A stretch of DNA of 17,369 nucleotides from Pelagophyceae sp. CCMP2097 (Eukaryota; Sar; Pelagophyceae). Both the position numbers and the translations under genes were made by a program. Of this stretch, positions 1-7,578 are shown in pieces (within the stretch, counting starts at the first letter, position 1; each line of letters starts with the position of its first letter). The stretch is from positions 1 through 17,369 of the forward strand of contig MU657966.1 in NCBI GenBank assembly GCA_026770575.1. Reading direction: 5' to 3'. The notes under the pieces were generated by a model, which saw nothing but the letters and a program-made list of their open reading frames with translations, was not told where the DNA came from and searched no databases.

Positions 1-192
1 GCTGGTCTCCGAGGCGCCAACTAATACGACTGGAGGGGGCGGCAAGAGCGCACGCGCTAAAAAAAGTTATCTTCGGCGATTTCTGTTGTGCAAATTCGAC
101 AGTGGGAATTTTGCGAATGCCCACGCTGCTTGCTATAGTCGGTAAATAGAAACAGTGGGAATCCAGACACGAGATGAGTTAAGGTAATATAG

Positions 193-232
193 AGAGTATC
201 TTCGGATACGTCAGAGTATCTTCGGATACGTC
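193..232. repeat. Perfect 20-bp tandem repeat, each copy a TTCG-loop hairpin
   Basis: Two identical copies of agagtatcttcggatacgtc lie head to tail at 193-212 and 213-232. Inside each, GTATC and GATAC pair around a TTCG loop (196-209 and 216-229), so a transcript would form C(UUCG)G tetraloop hairpins, a class known to be unusually stable. The pair ends 42 bp before the ATG at 275 and could lie in that gene's 5' leader. The repeat and pairing are read directly from the sequence. Any regulatory role is inference. Confidence 0.8.
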
Positions 233-274
233 TTGCTATCACTTACACGCCCTTCACCGCGCGGGATTGGGGAC

Positions 275-1356
275 ATGGAGGGTCCGCCGGCCCGCAAACC
301 CTGCTGCGTCTGCGCCGCGCCGGACGGCAAGCACTGTACCAAGTGCAAATCGCGGCATTATTGCTCCAAGGCGTGCCAGCTCGTCGACTGGAAACGAGGG
401 CACAACAAGGCGTGCAATCAGCTCGCCGCCGACTTCCAGGACCGCCTTCTGGATACGCTCATGCCGGAGAAGCTGAAGATCAAGGAGGAGACGCCAATCG
501 TCGAGGTCGTCGCGCCGGCAGCTGGTTCCACGGCGGCGGCGCGCTTATCGGCTGTTCCGACGCAAACGACGGTTGTGGTCGAGGCCACCGCGGTGCACGG
601 CAACTCGCCGGACTGGCGCGGCATTTGCGCCATCTGCTGGGACGCGCTTCCAGTCGGAGGCGGAACACAAATTTTCTACGAGTGCTGCTGCAATAAGCTT
701 TGCGCGGACTGCGGCGCCAAGTGCCGGGAGTACGACAAGCGCTGCCCGCTCTGCCGAACGCCGGTCTCCACGTCAGGGGCTGAGTGGCTGCGCCGCATAC
801 AGAAGCATGTAGACAAGGGGCATGCCGAGGCGCAGCACGAGCTCGGACAGGCGTTTAGATGTGGTGACGTGGGTCTCAAGAAGAGCCCCAAGCGGGCATT
901 TCAGTTATTCCAGCTCGCTGCGGCGCAAGGATTTCCATTAGCTGGGGGTATGTTACGAGAATGGGGACGGCGTCAAGATCGATTTCAAGGCCGCCCCGCA
1001 TTGGTACCGACGCGCGACCGAGCAAGGCTATTCTGAAGCCCAATCCAATCTCGGCGTGCTATCATACAACGGCGAGGGCGTGGCGCAGTCGGACGAGGAA
1101 GCCGTGAAGTGGTTCCGCCTCGCCGCGGCGCAGGGCCACGCTGACGCGCTCTGCAACCTCGGCTCGTGTTATGGATAAGGCCATGGCGTGGCGCAGTCAT
1201 ACGGCGAGGCGCTGCGCCTCTACAAGCGCGCCGCGGCACAGGGGCACGCCAGCGCCGCGGCGTTGGTCGAAAGGCTCGCGCCGCTCCTCGATAAAGATGG
1301 CGGCGCTCGATGCGCTCGAGGCGCGGCTCGCGGCGCAATCCGGCCCAACGGCATGA
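275..1356 (+). pseudogene. MYND-RING-Sel1 repeat protein gene, reading frame broken
   Basis: The ATG at 275 opens a MYND zinc finger with perfect spacing (C10, C13, C21, C24, C30, C34, H43, C47). A C3HC4-like RING follows at about residues 118-160 (CAIC ... CPLC). Sel1-type repeats, period about 36 residues, start near residue 180. The first frame leaves the Sel1 pattern at 941-944 and stops at 1036. The pattern resumes in another frame from CTG at 942 (LGVCYENGDGV ...), consistent with loss of about 11 nt. That frame meets TAA at 1176-1178 in the middle of a repeat, then continues (GHGVAQSY ...). A plausible tail (MAALDALEARLAAQ) sits in the third frame and ends at 1356. MYND, RING and Sel1 modules usually mediate protein contacts or ubiquitin transfer. 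No GT-AG intron repairs these breaks. The gene could be decayed, expressed as a MYND-RING fragment ending at 1036, or hit by assembly errors. Confidence 0.75.
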
Positions 1357-1594
1357 TATTCGGACCCTTTCACGGCACCGTCCAGCCCCTCGACGCCCCG
1401 CGATAAGCTTCTCTCCCAAGTGTACGCCCGCATGCTCGGAGCGTGCCTCCACCGCGCCCCGAATGGTGCCACCACGGTCGGCACGGCGTTGCGAGGCGCG
1501 GCGGAGCCTGCCCAATCCAACGTGTCGGCCCCACGGGACGACGAGCCGGGGGCGCTCGCCTCGAGTTGCCGCCGAGTCACAAATCGGTATCATC

Positions 1595-2608
1595 TTATGC
1601 GTCCCAGAGCCGCGCCCTCCTGTCCCAGCTCGCCGTCACGACGCGCGCGCCGTCGGGCGAGAATGCACAGCTCTCGACCCAGCTCGTGTGCCGCAGCGTA
1701 TTTTGAAGCGCGCCCGTCTCGGCGTCGTAGAGCTGCGCCGTATTGTCCGCGCTCGCCGTCGCGACGCGCGTGCCGTCGGGCGAGAAGGCGCAGCTCCGGA
1801 CGCCGCCGGTGTGCTCCTTGAGCGTCGCCTGCGGCGCGCCCGTCTCGGCGTCCCAGAGGCGCGCCGTCCTGTCGTCGCTCGCCGTCACAACGCGCTCGCC
1901 GTCGCTCGAGAACGCACAGCTCATGACTTCGCTGGTGCGCCCTTGGAGCGTCGCCCGCGGCGAGCCCGTCTCGGCGTCCCAGAGCCGCGCCGTCCGGTCC
2001 TTGCTCGCCGTCGCGACGCGCTTGCCGCTGGGCGAGAACGCGCAGCAGTTGACGGCGTCGGTGTGCTCCTCGATTGTCATCTGCAGCGCGCCCGTCTCGG
2101 CGTCCCAGAGCCGCGCCGTCTTGTCCGTGCTCGCCGTCGCGACGCGCGCGCCGTCGCGTGATAACGCGTAGCTCTGGACGTAGCCGGTGTGGCCCGGGAG
2201 CGTCGACTGCAGCGCGCCCGTCTCGGCGTCCCAGAGGCGCACCGTGCCGTTGCTGCCGCCCGTCGCGACGCGCGTGTCGCCGGACGAGAACGCGCAGCTG
2301 GTGACGACGCCCGTCGGCCCCTCGAGGATGGCGGTGCCCTTTAAGATGCGGTCTTTCCAGATGAGCCTGCGCACGACCGACGCCACGGCGGAAGCGTCGC
2401 AGGAAACTCGTCTCGAGACGAGGAGCGCGTTTGGCGAGGCCGCCAGTCGGAGGATTTGCGATAGCAGGTCCGTCTGCTCGAAGACGGCCCTCTGTGCGGC
2501 GGGCGGTTCGTCTGCGCTCTGCTCGGAAACGGCGGGCGCCGCGGGCGGCTCGTCCGCGAGCCACAGCCGCGCGGCGGCGGCGCGCAGCCGCGCCAGGGCG
2601 GCCCACAT
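1595..2608 (-). CDS. WD40 repeat protein, six repeats
   Basis: This is a single open frame of 337 residues. Residues from about 95 to the end are six WD40 repeats, each ending in RLWDAETG or a close variant, with cores such as SCAFSPDGTRVATAS. Repeat 5 has YDAETG instead of WDAETG. The sixth ends exactly at RLWDA followed by TAA, so the C-terminus stops at a blade boundary. WD40 propellers most often have seven blades. Six here could mean an N-terminal strand completes the ring, the protein pairs with another, or a blade was lost. Residues about 45-90 (DLLSQILRLA ... LLVSRRV ... LIWKD) weakly resemble an F-box, which would suggest a ubiquitin-ligase substrate adaptor, but that is only a hint. 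The gene is convergent with the broken MYND gene. No substrate can be named. Confidence 0.85.
   Translation of the reverse strand: MWAALARLRAAAARLWLADEPPAAPAVSEQSADEPPAAQRAVFEQTDLLSQILRLAASPNALLVSRRVSCDASAVASVVRRLIWKDRILKGTAILEGPTGVVTSCAFSSGDTRVATGGSNGTVRLWDAETGALQSTLPGHTGYVQSYALSRDGARVATASTDKTARLWDAETGALQMTIEEHTDAVNCCAFSPSGKRVATASKDRTARLWDAETGSPRATLQGRTSEVMSCAFSSDGERVVTASDDRTARLWDAETGAPQATLKEHTGGVRSCAFSPDGTRVATASADNTAQLYDAETGALQNTLRHTSWVESCAFSPDGARVVTASWDRRARLWDA
1632..2340 (-). repeat. 126-bp DNA repeats encoding the WD40 blades
   Basis: The segment cgcccgtctcggcgtc or a near match recurs at 1711, 1837, 1963, 2089 and 2215, exactly 126 bp (42 codons) apart. Similarity extends beyond the protein motif into synonymous positions. 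This points to recent duplication or gene conversion between blades. Confidence 0.85.
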
Positions 2609-2828
2609 CGGTCGTCCAAGGTGTGGAACACCCCGGGGCTGCGCATGCTAGCGACTTGGCGGGGATTCCCGAAGCTTCCCGAAAACCGGGAACGCGCGAA
2701 CGCCTCAGGGTCTGGCGCCAAGGCCCCGAGTGGAGTGTGCGAGACGGGTCGACTTATTGTCATCTGGCCGCGCGCGCGACGGCGGACTCGGGCCGGCGGT
2801 ATTGCTCTCGCGGTATGAAGCTAAGACG

Positions 2829-2920
2829 GAGCGTATCATTGGTTGTACGATCAGAGCGTATCATCCATTGGTTGCATGATCAGAGGGTATCATCCAGTGT
2901 ATGATCAGAGCGTATCATTG
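2829..2920. repeat. Direct repeats of 25-29 bp built on GAGCGTATCAT ... GATCA
   Basis: Three full copies and one partial copy lie head to tail: 2829-2853, 2854-2882, 2883-2907 and 2908-2920. Each starts GAG[C/G]GTATCAT, and the full copies end GATCA. Spacers between the conserved ends vary (TTGGTTGTAC, CCATTGGTTGCAT, CCAGTGTAT). The array covers the predicted stop codon of the ankyrin-like gene and lies upstream of the WD40 gene, both on the minus strand. It could be a 3' processing region, a promoter element cluster or a small satellite. Confidence 0.75.
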
Positions 2921-3735
2921 TACGGCCCTCTTCCGGTATGCCATCTAGGAGCATCTCCGGCACTCGCCCTGGCATCCCAGATTGCATTGTCGGGTCCCCG
3001 GCGTCGACGCCACCGCCCGGGTTGCGTCGGACGCGGCTTTCCGCACGCGCCAACCTCGACGGGTGCGTGTCGTCCTTGCAAAGCCTCGACGCCTCGCCGG
3101 AGGAGTTGCGGGTTGACGTCTTTGGGAGTCTCTCCCGCGGAGTTGACGGCCTCGCGCGGCGCCCCGAGCTCCAACAACGTCGCGATGACCTTTGGAGACC
3201 TATCACCGCGTCGAACGGGTCCTCGGTCGAGGACTATAGCGGAGGCTCCTCGGAGGAGGTCCCTCTCGTCGGAGGCTCCTCTGTAGAGGTCTCTACACAG
3301 TAGAGGTCCCTACGGTGCGTACCTGTAATGCCTTAGAGCCACGTGCAGCAGCGTGTCGCCCGGCCGCGGCGGCAGCGGGTTCCGGTCGAAGCCCGCCGAG
3401 ACCTACGCCTGCCTTGAAAGACACCCGCACAGCTCAGAGGCCTTTGAGAGCATTGCCACGCGTCTTCTTAGAGACATTCGCACCCTATGGTCATCGTAAT
3501 AAAACGAGTTGCCGCCTTTCGCCTTCATCCCGAGGCGGATGGAGACGTCTTCCTGGTGCGGCGCGCCGTTTTGAGCGGCCGTGCGGAGGGCGTTCGCGTC
3601 GTCGTTCTCAAGAGCTTGAAAAGCTTGACGACCCCAACCCGCGTCGCGCCGCGCCACGGGCGCAAACAAGCGCCGCGGCACGCGCGCCGCGGATGCGTAT
3701 AAAGGCGACGGCCTGTAAAAGCGGCGTCTCCGCAC
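2905..3735 (-). CDS. Ankyrin-repeat-like protein, three exons
   Basis: The spliced model has exons 3735-3484, 3402-3323 and 3199-2905, giving 208 residues in one frame. Introns are 3403-3483 (81 bp, donor GTGCGA, acceptor CGTAG) and 3200-3322 (123 bp, donor GTACGC, acceptor GATAG). Exon 1 carries an ankyrin-type entry (AFQALENDDANALRTAAQNG). The junction of exons 2 and 3 rebuilds a clear ankyrin unit: GDTLLHVALRHYR, then SPKVIATLLELGAPREAVNS, then GETPKDV. Joining across both introns restores the repeat, which is the main evidence for them. The 33 Arg-rich residues before the repeats and the Arg-rich tail after about residue 145 look unlike the core, so the start and the 3' end are uncertain and another 3' intron is possible. 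A short ankyrin protein would act by binding a partner that cannot be named here. Confidence 0.55.
3241..3315 (-). repeat. Degenerate repeats inside ankyrin intron 2
   Basis: On the minus strand, AGGAGCCTCCG occurs at 3280-3270 and 3250-3240, 30 bp apart. Each is preceded by a GACCTC-containing segment, and a third GGGACCTCTAC lies nearer the donor. The repeats fall within the 123-bp intron. Confidence 0.6.
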
Positions 3736-4110
3736 GAGGTGAAACGCTCTTCAACGACAGACACTCTCGGCCTCCTCAACACCACCGGCCTTCTCGACTC
3801 CCCCAGTCGCCGGCGCTGCGACAAACAAACAATCCTGCGCCGCGGGGGCGCGCGCGTGCGCCATGGGCTGCGACGCCCGTCGTCGTGGAGCCTTGAAGAC
3901 AGAATTTTAGGGTTCAGCGCCACTTCACTGTTCATGCCGCTGCGTAGGTGCAAGAAATCTGCAAATGCACGACGGTTTTAAATTTACACTAAACTTGAAA
4001 AGTCTTCCCGAATATTCGGAACTTTCGCAAACGAACCGTCCGCTTGAACAATCTTTGACTTTCTGTCGAAGATCTCTCTCGCGTTTCTGCAGGGCCTGCG
4101 CTCCGCGCGC
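3736..4110. other. Intergenic region between divergent genes, with a 12-bp palindrome
   Basis: This 375-bp gap separates the ankyrin-like gene (-) from the unrecognised gene (+). It probably holds both promoters. Base composition drops towards AT from about 3950. CCGAATATTCGG at 4008-4019 is a perfect palindrome, about 90 bp before the ATG at 4111, and could bind a dimeric factor. Short open frames here show no recognisable protein features. Promoter function is inferred from position only. Confidence 0.4.
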
Positions 4111-4965
4111 ATGGCCGCGCCCGAAGGCCTCCGGTTGGCGCCGGCGCGGGGCGTGCGCGGCGCCTCTTCATCGCCGACTTTAAGGGGCGGCGAAGTCAGT
4201 GTCAATCAAAGGGCCTCTTGGCAGAGTGTCAATGAAAGGGCTTCTTTCCAGAGCCTCGCGCCTTCAAGCGTCTCCTCCCGGTCGCCGGGCGCGAGCGGCC
4301 GGGGCAGCTTTTGCAATGTCAGCGGGCCGTCGCTGGGCGACGTTCAAACGAGCGGCGTTTTCATGACGACTGCCGTCGGCGCGACTGCCGTCGGCGCGCC
4401 TCTCTTTGGGAGCGCGCCGCTCCCGGGCGGCGACCCCCCCGCTTTGCGCGGGTCGCTCCGCGGCGGCTCGCTCCGCGGCGGCTCGCTGCGCGGCGCCGCG
4501 CCGCGGCAGAAGGATGCTGGGGTGGCCGGGTGGCAGAAGGATACCTGCGGAGTCGTCTTTGCCGGCCTCGCCTCCCGCCCCGCGAGGCCGCACACCGCCT
4601 TCCTCGCGAACCAGCGCCGGCATTCGAGCGTTTCTCCTGAAGAGGTCCGCCGGCGCGTTTCTGCGATTACAACGGCCGACGGCGACTACTCCAAGACGGA
4701 CTTTGAAGGGCGTAAAAAAGAGCCTTTAAAAACACTTCGTGTCAATCGGCCGCGCGCCGGCGACTACTCCAAGACGGACGTTTATGAAATCGACATCCCG
4801 AAGAGCGTGGTTTCGTTTGCTGTGGAACCTTCATCACCGGAATTCTGGAAGGGCCGTTTACACGAACCCGCTGTCCGAGCGGCGTTCACGGCCACCGTCA
4901 TGCACCAAGCCCGGCGGCACAAGCTCCGGAACACCATGCTCGCGGTGAGGCGCGAACTCTACTAA
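4111..4965 (+). CDS. Hypothetical protein, 284 residues, with internal duplications
   Basis: I do not recognise this protein. The ATG at 4111 sits in a good context (gcgcatggcc), and the frame is open to TAA at 4963-4965. Residues 1-150 are rich in Ser, Gly, Arg and Pro and look disordered. They include the pairs SVNQRASWQ/SVNERASFQ, TAVGA twice and RGGSL repeats. A 20-bp segment (ggcgactactccaagacgga) occurs at 4681-4700 and 4759-4778, duplicating GDYSKTD in frame 78 bp apart. The C-terminal 60 residues (EIDIPKSVVSFAVEP ... EFWKGRLHEPAVRAAF ...) look folded and end in a basic helix. No signal peptide or membrane span is visible. The gene is convergent with the amine oxidase. Codon pattern and length favour a real gene, but its role is unknown. 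Confidence 0.6.
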   Translation: MAAPEGLRLAPARGVRGASSSPTLRGGEVSVNQRASWQSVNERASFQSLAPSSVSSRSPGASGRGSFCNVSGPSLGDVQTSGVFMTTAVGATAVGAPLFGSAPLPGGDPPALRGSLRGGSLRGGSLRGAAPRQKDAGVAGWQKDTCGVVFAGLASRPARPHTAFLANQRRHSSVSPEEVRRRVSAITTADGDYSKTDFEGRKKEPLKTLRVNRPRAGDYSKTDVYEIDIPKSVVSFAVEPSSPEFWKGRLHEPAVRAAFTATVMHQARRHKLRNTMLAVRRELY

Positions 4966-4997
4966 CGAGAAAGCTCTACTAACGCGCCAAGAACCTC

Positions 4998-5033
4998 GAC
5001 GTCCCGCAAACATCCGACGTCCCGCAAACATCC
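4998..5033. repeat. Perfect 18-bp tandem duplication between genes
   Basis: The unit gacgtcccgcaaacatcc occurs at 4998-5015 and 5016-5033 with no mismatch, just past the stop of the 284-residue gene. ctctactaacg is also repeated just upstream, once across the stop codon. Both look like recent short tandem duplications. Confidence 0.85.
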
Positions 5034-5150
5034 TTGCCAGACGTTTCTAATTTATATCCTTTTGTTTAGAGACTCTGCGCTCTCGCGCGGGCCCGGCGGG
5101 TGCCGATGCGGGTCCGGTCGCATCTTGTTGCGTTGGCTTGACGTCGGGTG

Positions 5151-7198
5151 CTATCGGCCGTTTGCGTATCGGCCGTTTGCGCCTTCTGAAAGGACCCTTT
5201 TCGCCTCTCGGTCGCCAGAGAGGAGCGCGCCGTGCATCGTGTTCGGATACTTTCTCGAAGTGTGCTCGCCGCAAAACCCGAGCCTTCCGGACCATTCGGG
5301 TTTTGCTAAAGAGTCGTAATCTGCAGGAGTCGACCCAGGTGGGAGGTGCGAAAATGACCCCAAAGCAAGATCGTCTTTGCACCACCGGCTCGCGACGCAG
5401 CTCTTGCAGCGGTTTAGAACCTCGTCGACTGCGAACTCGCCGCCCGCGGCGACGATCATGGCCTGGAGCGATGCACAAGCCTTGAACTTAATTTCATCAT
5501 CTGACAACGATTCCAACGCCACCGCGTCCTCGCCGCCGACCTATCGGTCAAGTTTGAAGCGTCTGCCTGAACCCCTCCCCTCGGCTCGCAAGGGAGCTCG
5601 GAGGGACCCCAAAGGGATGTATCGTCCGGAGGCCGGCACCGGGTCCCAACATCAAAGTCGACGTACAATAGCCATGACGACCGGCGGCGCATCGGCGTCG
5701 GCGCGGTGCATGGCCGCGACGCTGAGAAACGACTCGAAGCGCGGCGGCGTCTGGTCTTGGCGTTGCGGCAGGACCTATCCAGGTGACGATAACGGGAGTG
5801 GTAAGGCTGTCCGGGCGACTGCGGTGGTGGAAAGGTCCAACAATGGCGACGCACCCTGTAAAATAGGCACTTGTTCCCAAGCGCTTTTTCCCAAAACGGC
5901 TCGTCGAAGAGCAGCAGAACTTTGTTGTATGAAGAACAGCCCACCCTCTGCACCGCGCCCAGCTTGTCTGCATTCAGTGGCGGCTCGAAGCGCACCACGC
6001 CGGCCTTGAGCACACCCAGGGGCAACGACGAAACGCATTTCCGCGCGCGCACGACAAAGCCCCGGCCGTCTGCGCAAGTGCCCTGGGCCTCGACGCCGTC
6101 CGCAGTCGACTCGATGGAACACACGCGCCGCTCGAGCCACACGCCCGCCGCGCCGCCGTTTTCAGCGTCGGCTCTCACAGCCGTGTCTTGGGCCGCCCTC
6201 GCGCCGCCGTTTTTGAACGCGGCCAACGCTTCGCTGGCGCCAAAGACGCGCACGCCTTGGAGCAGCGTCTTCGGGAGCACGTCAGTGCCTAGGCCGCCGA
6301 GGAGCGTGGCGTCGAGCGTCTCCTCGTCTCCGAAAAAAGAGTCAGCGTCGAAGTGGAGCAAAGAGAGGCCCGAAGCCCCTTGGCCGTAATCCAAATCCAA
6401 CTCGATGCGCGCCACCAGGTCCAGCAGCGCCAACGCGCTCGGCCTAAGCGGGGGCGTGGGTGTCTCTGGTGCCGGCCGCGCCTCTCTACGGGTGGCATGC
6501 CACGCGCCTCTTGCCGTGCGTCGCCTCTGCCTGGAGCGCCGGCGAGAGCGCCGTCTCGAGCGACAAGTTCACGCCGTTGCCGTTGTGTCGCTTTCGAGAC
6601 TGCGTCGCCTTTGCAAAGGCCCGTTCCACGGCGTCCTCGCACGCGTCCACTTGCTCGTCGTCCAGCACGCCCGTTGAATCGTCGACGAACGTGGCCATCT
6701 TCTCCCAGTCAAAGGGCGCGGTGGAAACGCCCGCTTGAACAGCCAAGGCCGAGACGGGATGGCCTAAGTTGGACGAGGCACGTTCTTGGACAACGTTCTT
6801 GGACGAGCCCCACGAGCGTTGGATGAGGAACGTCCTTGGACGAGCCCCACGAGCGGAATAGCCCCCGGCGTCTGGTGGCTCGACGCCTCCTCTGCGATGC
6901 CTCGAGACGGCGCATGCAACCCCTCTTCTGCGTGGCCTCAAGACCGCGGAAGGGACTCACCCGCTTTATCGGAATGGATCCATTGCGCTCCAAGCTCCAA
7001 GTCGATGGGCCACTCCTTGTCCTTTGGCCGAGTGTGCACGCGGCCGCCGACGCGTGCGCGCGCCTCGAGGACGATTACGGACTGGCCGCCTTTACGTAAA
7101 GCGGCGGCGCAAGCGAGGCCGCTGAGGCCGGCACCGACGATCACGACGTCGCACTCCACCGCGTCCTCCGCACCGCGCGCGCCCACCAGCGCCGCCAT
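5151..7198 (-). CDS. Flavin-containing amine oxidase (polyamine oxidase/LSD1 superfamily)
   Basis: Five exons (7198-6961, 6763-6490, 6443-5855, 5774-5667, 5540-5151) join to 532 residues in one frame. Introns are 6764-6960 (197 bp), 6444-6489 (46), 5775-5854 (80) and 5541-5666 (126). The N-terminus has the FAD Rossmann motif VVIVGAGLSGL (G22, G24, G27), the acidic ribose-binding residue in VIVLEAR (E45), and GGRVHTR ... LELGAQWIHS. The middle carries SSLPLGVLKAGVVRFEPPL and NKVLLLFDEPFW, where K345 matches the conserved active-site lysine of LSD1 and plant polyamine oxidases. The C-terminus has GRLGFCGEHTSRKYPNT and HGALLSG, the second FAD-binding block. The family oxidises polyamines or N-methyl-lysine, making H2O2. 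No SWIRM or tower domain is seen, so a polyamine oxidase is more likely than a histone demethylase. The ATG at 7198 is chosen for its context (gggATGgcg) and closeness to the Rossmann strand. An in-frame ATG at 7357 is possible. No organelle signal is obvious. Confidence 0.9.
5152..5181. repeat. 15-bp tandem duplication forming the amine oxidase C-terminus
   Basis: tatcggccgtttgcg occurs at 5152-5166 and 5167-5181. On the minus strand it encodes ANGRY then ANGR-stop, so the final residues and the stop codon lie inside the duplication, beyond the conserved domain. Confidence 0.85.
6780..6855 (-). repeat. Tandem repeats inside amine oxidase intron 1
   Basis: On the minus strand, the 21-bp CGCTCGTGGGGCTCGTCCAAG occurs at 6855-6835 and 6818-6798, 37 bp apart. 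TCCAAGAACGT is then repeated at 6803-6793 and 6790-6780, 13 bp apart. The repeats fill much of the 3' half of the 197-bp intron, the longest in the window. Confidence 0.85.
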
Positions 7199-7578
7199 CC
7201 CGCCGCCACCGGCAGGAGGAGGAGCGGCGGGTGCGTTCTTCAAACACAAACTTTTAAGTTCCCCAAACAGAAAGTTTGGCCGAAACTTTGGGCGACCACT
7301 GGCAACGAGCTTTCCGATCGAGAGGGCCCTTCTTGAACCTTCAGAAGAAGACACCAATCTTGCAGAAGTTCTAAAGTGTGTATGAATCTTACTCCGGTTA
7401 TACGTAGATCTAAGGACGCGGCGTGCTTGCAGAAGATCCTCGGGGCTCTACAATTGTAGCCCAGGAAACTGGAAGTCACAGGGTGCCTTTTGGGGGACTG
7501 TGCGAAAGAGGCGCCTCGCATCCGGCGCCTTTGGCGCCGCGGCTGAGAAAGAGTCAGCAGAGGTGCGGGCGGCCCGCT
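7199..7578. other. Intergenic region with likely amine oxidase promoter and a small hairpin
   Basis: This 380-bp gap lies between the start of the amine oxidase gene and the stop of the upstream membrane-protein gene, both on the minus strand. It should hold the amine oxidase promoter and the upstream gene's 3' end. AAAGTTT and AAACTTT (7271-7289) form a perfect 7-bp stem with a GGCCG loop. An upstream in-frame ATG (7357) means part of the gap could be 5' coding sequence. No other gene is visible. Confidence 0.4.

Noticed and set aside
57..242. A 61-residue minus-strand frame at the left end
   Set aside because: It spans the hairpin repeats, has no motif and lies in a less GC-rich, non-coding-looking stretch.
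1176..1178. In-frame TAA in the Sel1 region as stop-codon readthrough or recoding
   Set aside because: Other genes in the window use TAA, TAG and TGA as normal stops, and a frameshift lies upstream anyway, so gene decay or sequence error is simpler.
985..1593. A 202-residue minus-strand frame between the MYND and WD40 genes
   Set aside because: It is Arg-rich, antisense to the Sel1 repeats and has no recognisable domain.
1310..2161. A 283-residue plus-strand frame opposite the WD40 gene
   Set aside because: Its Arg-rich repeats are the antisense image of the 126-bp WD40 units.
1711..2230. Regularly spaced repeats as a possible CRISPR array
   Set aside because: The 126-bp period is coding and matches WD40 blades of 42 codons. 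The whole unit is conserved, with no unique spacers.
1590..2606. A second minus-strand frame of 338 residues over the WD40 gene
   Set aside because: It is a shifted frame of the same repeats, very Arg-rich, without WD40 residues.
3694..3706. tataaagg as a TATA box for the plus-strand gene at 4111
   Set aside because: It is about 400 bp from the ATG and falls inside the predicted first ankyrin exon. A chance match is likely.
5377..6009. A 210-residue plus-strand frame opposite the amine oxidase
   Set aside because: It lies across three exons and two introns of a clear flavoenzyme and has no motif.
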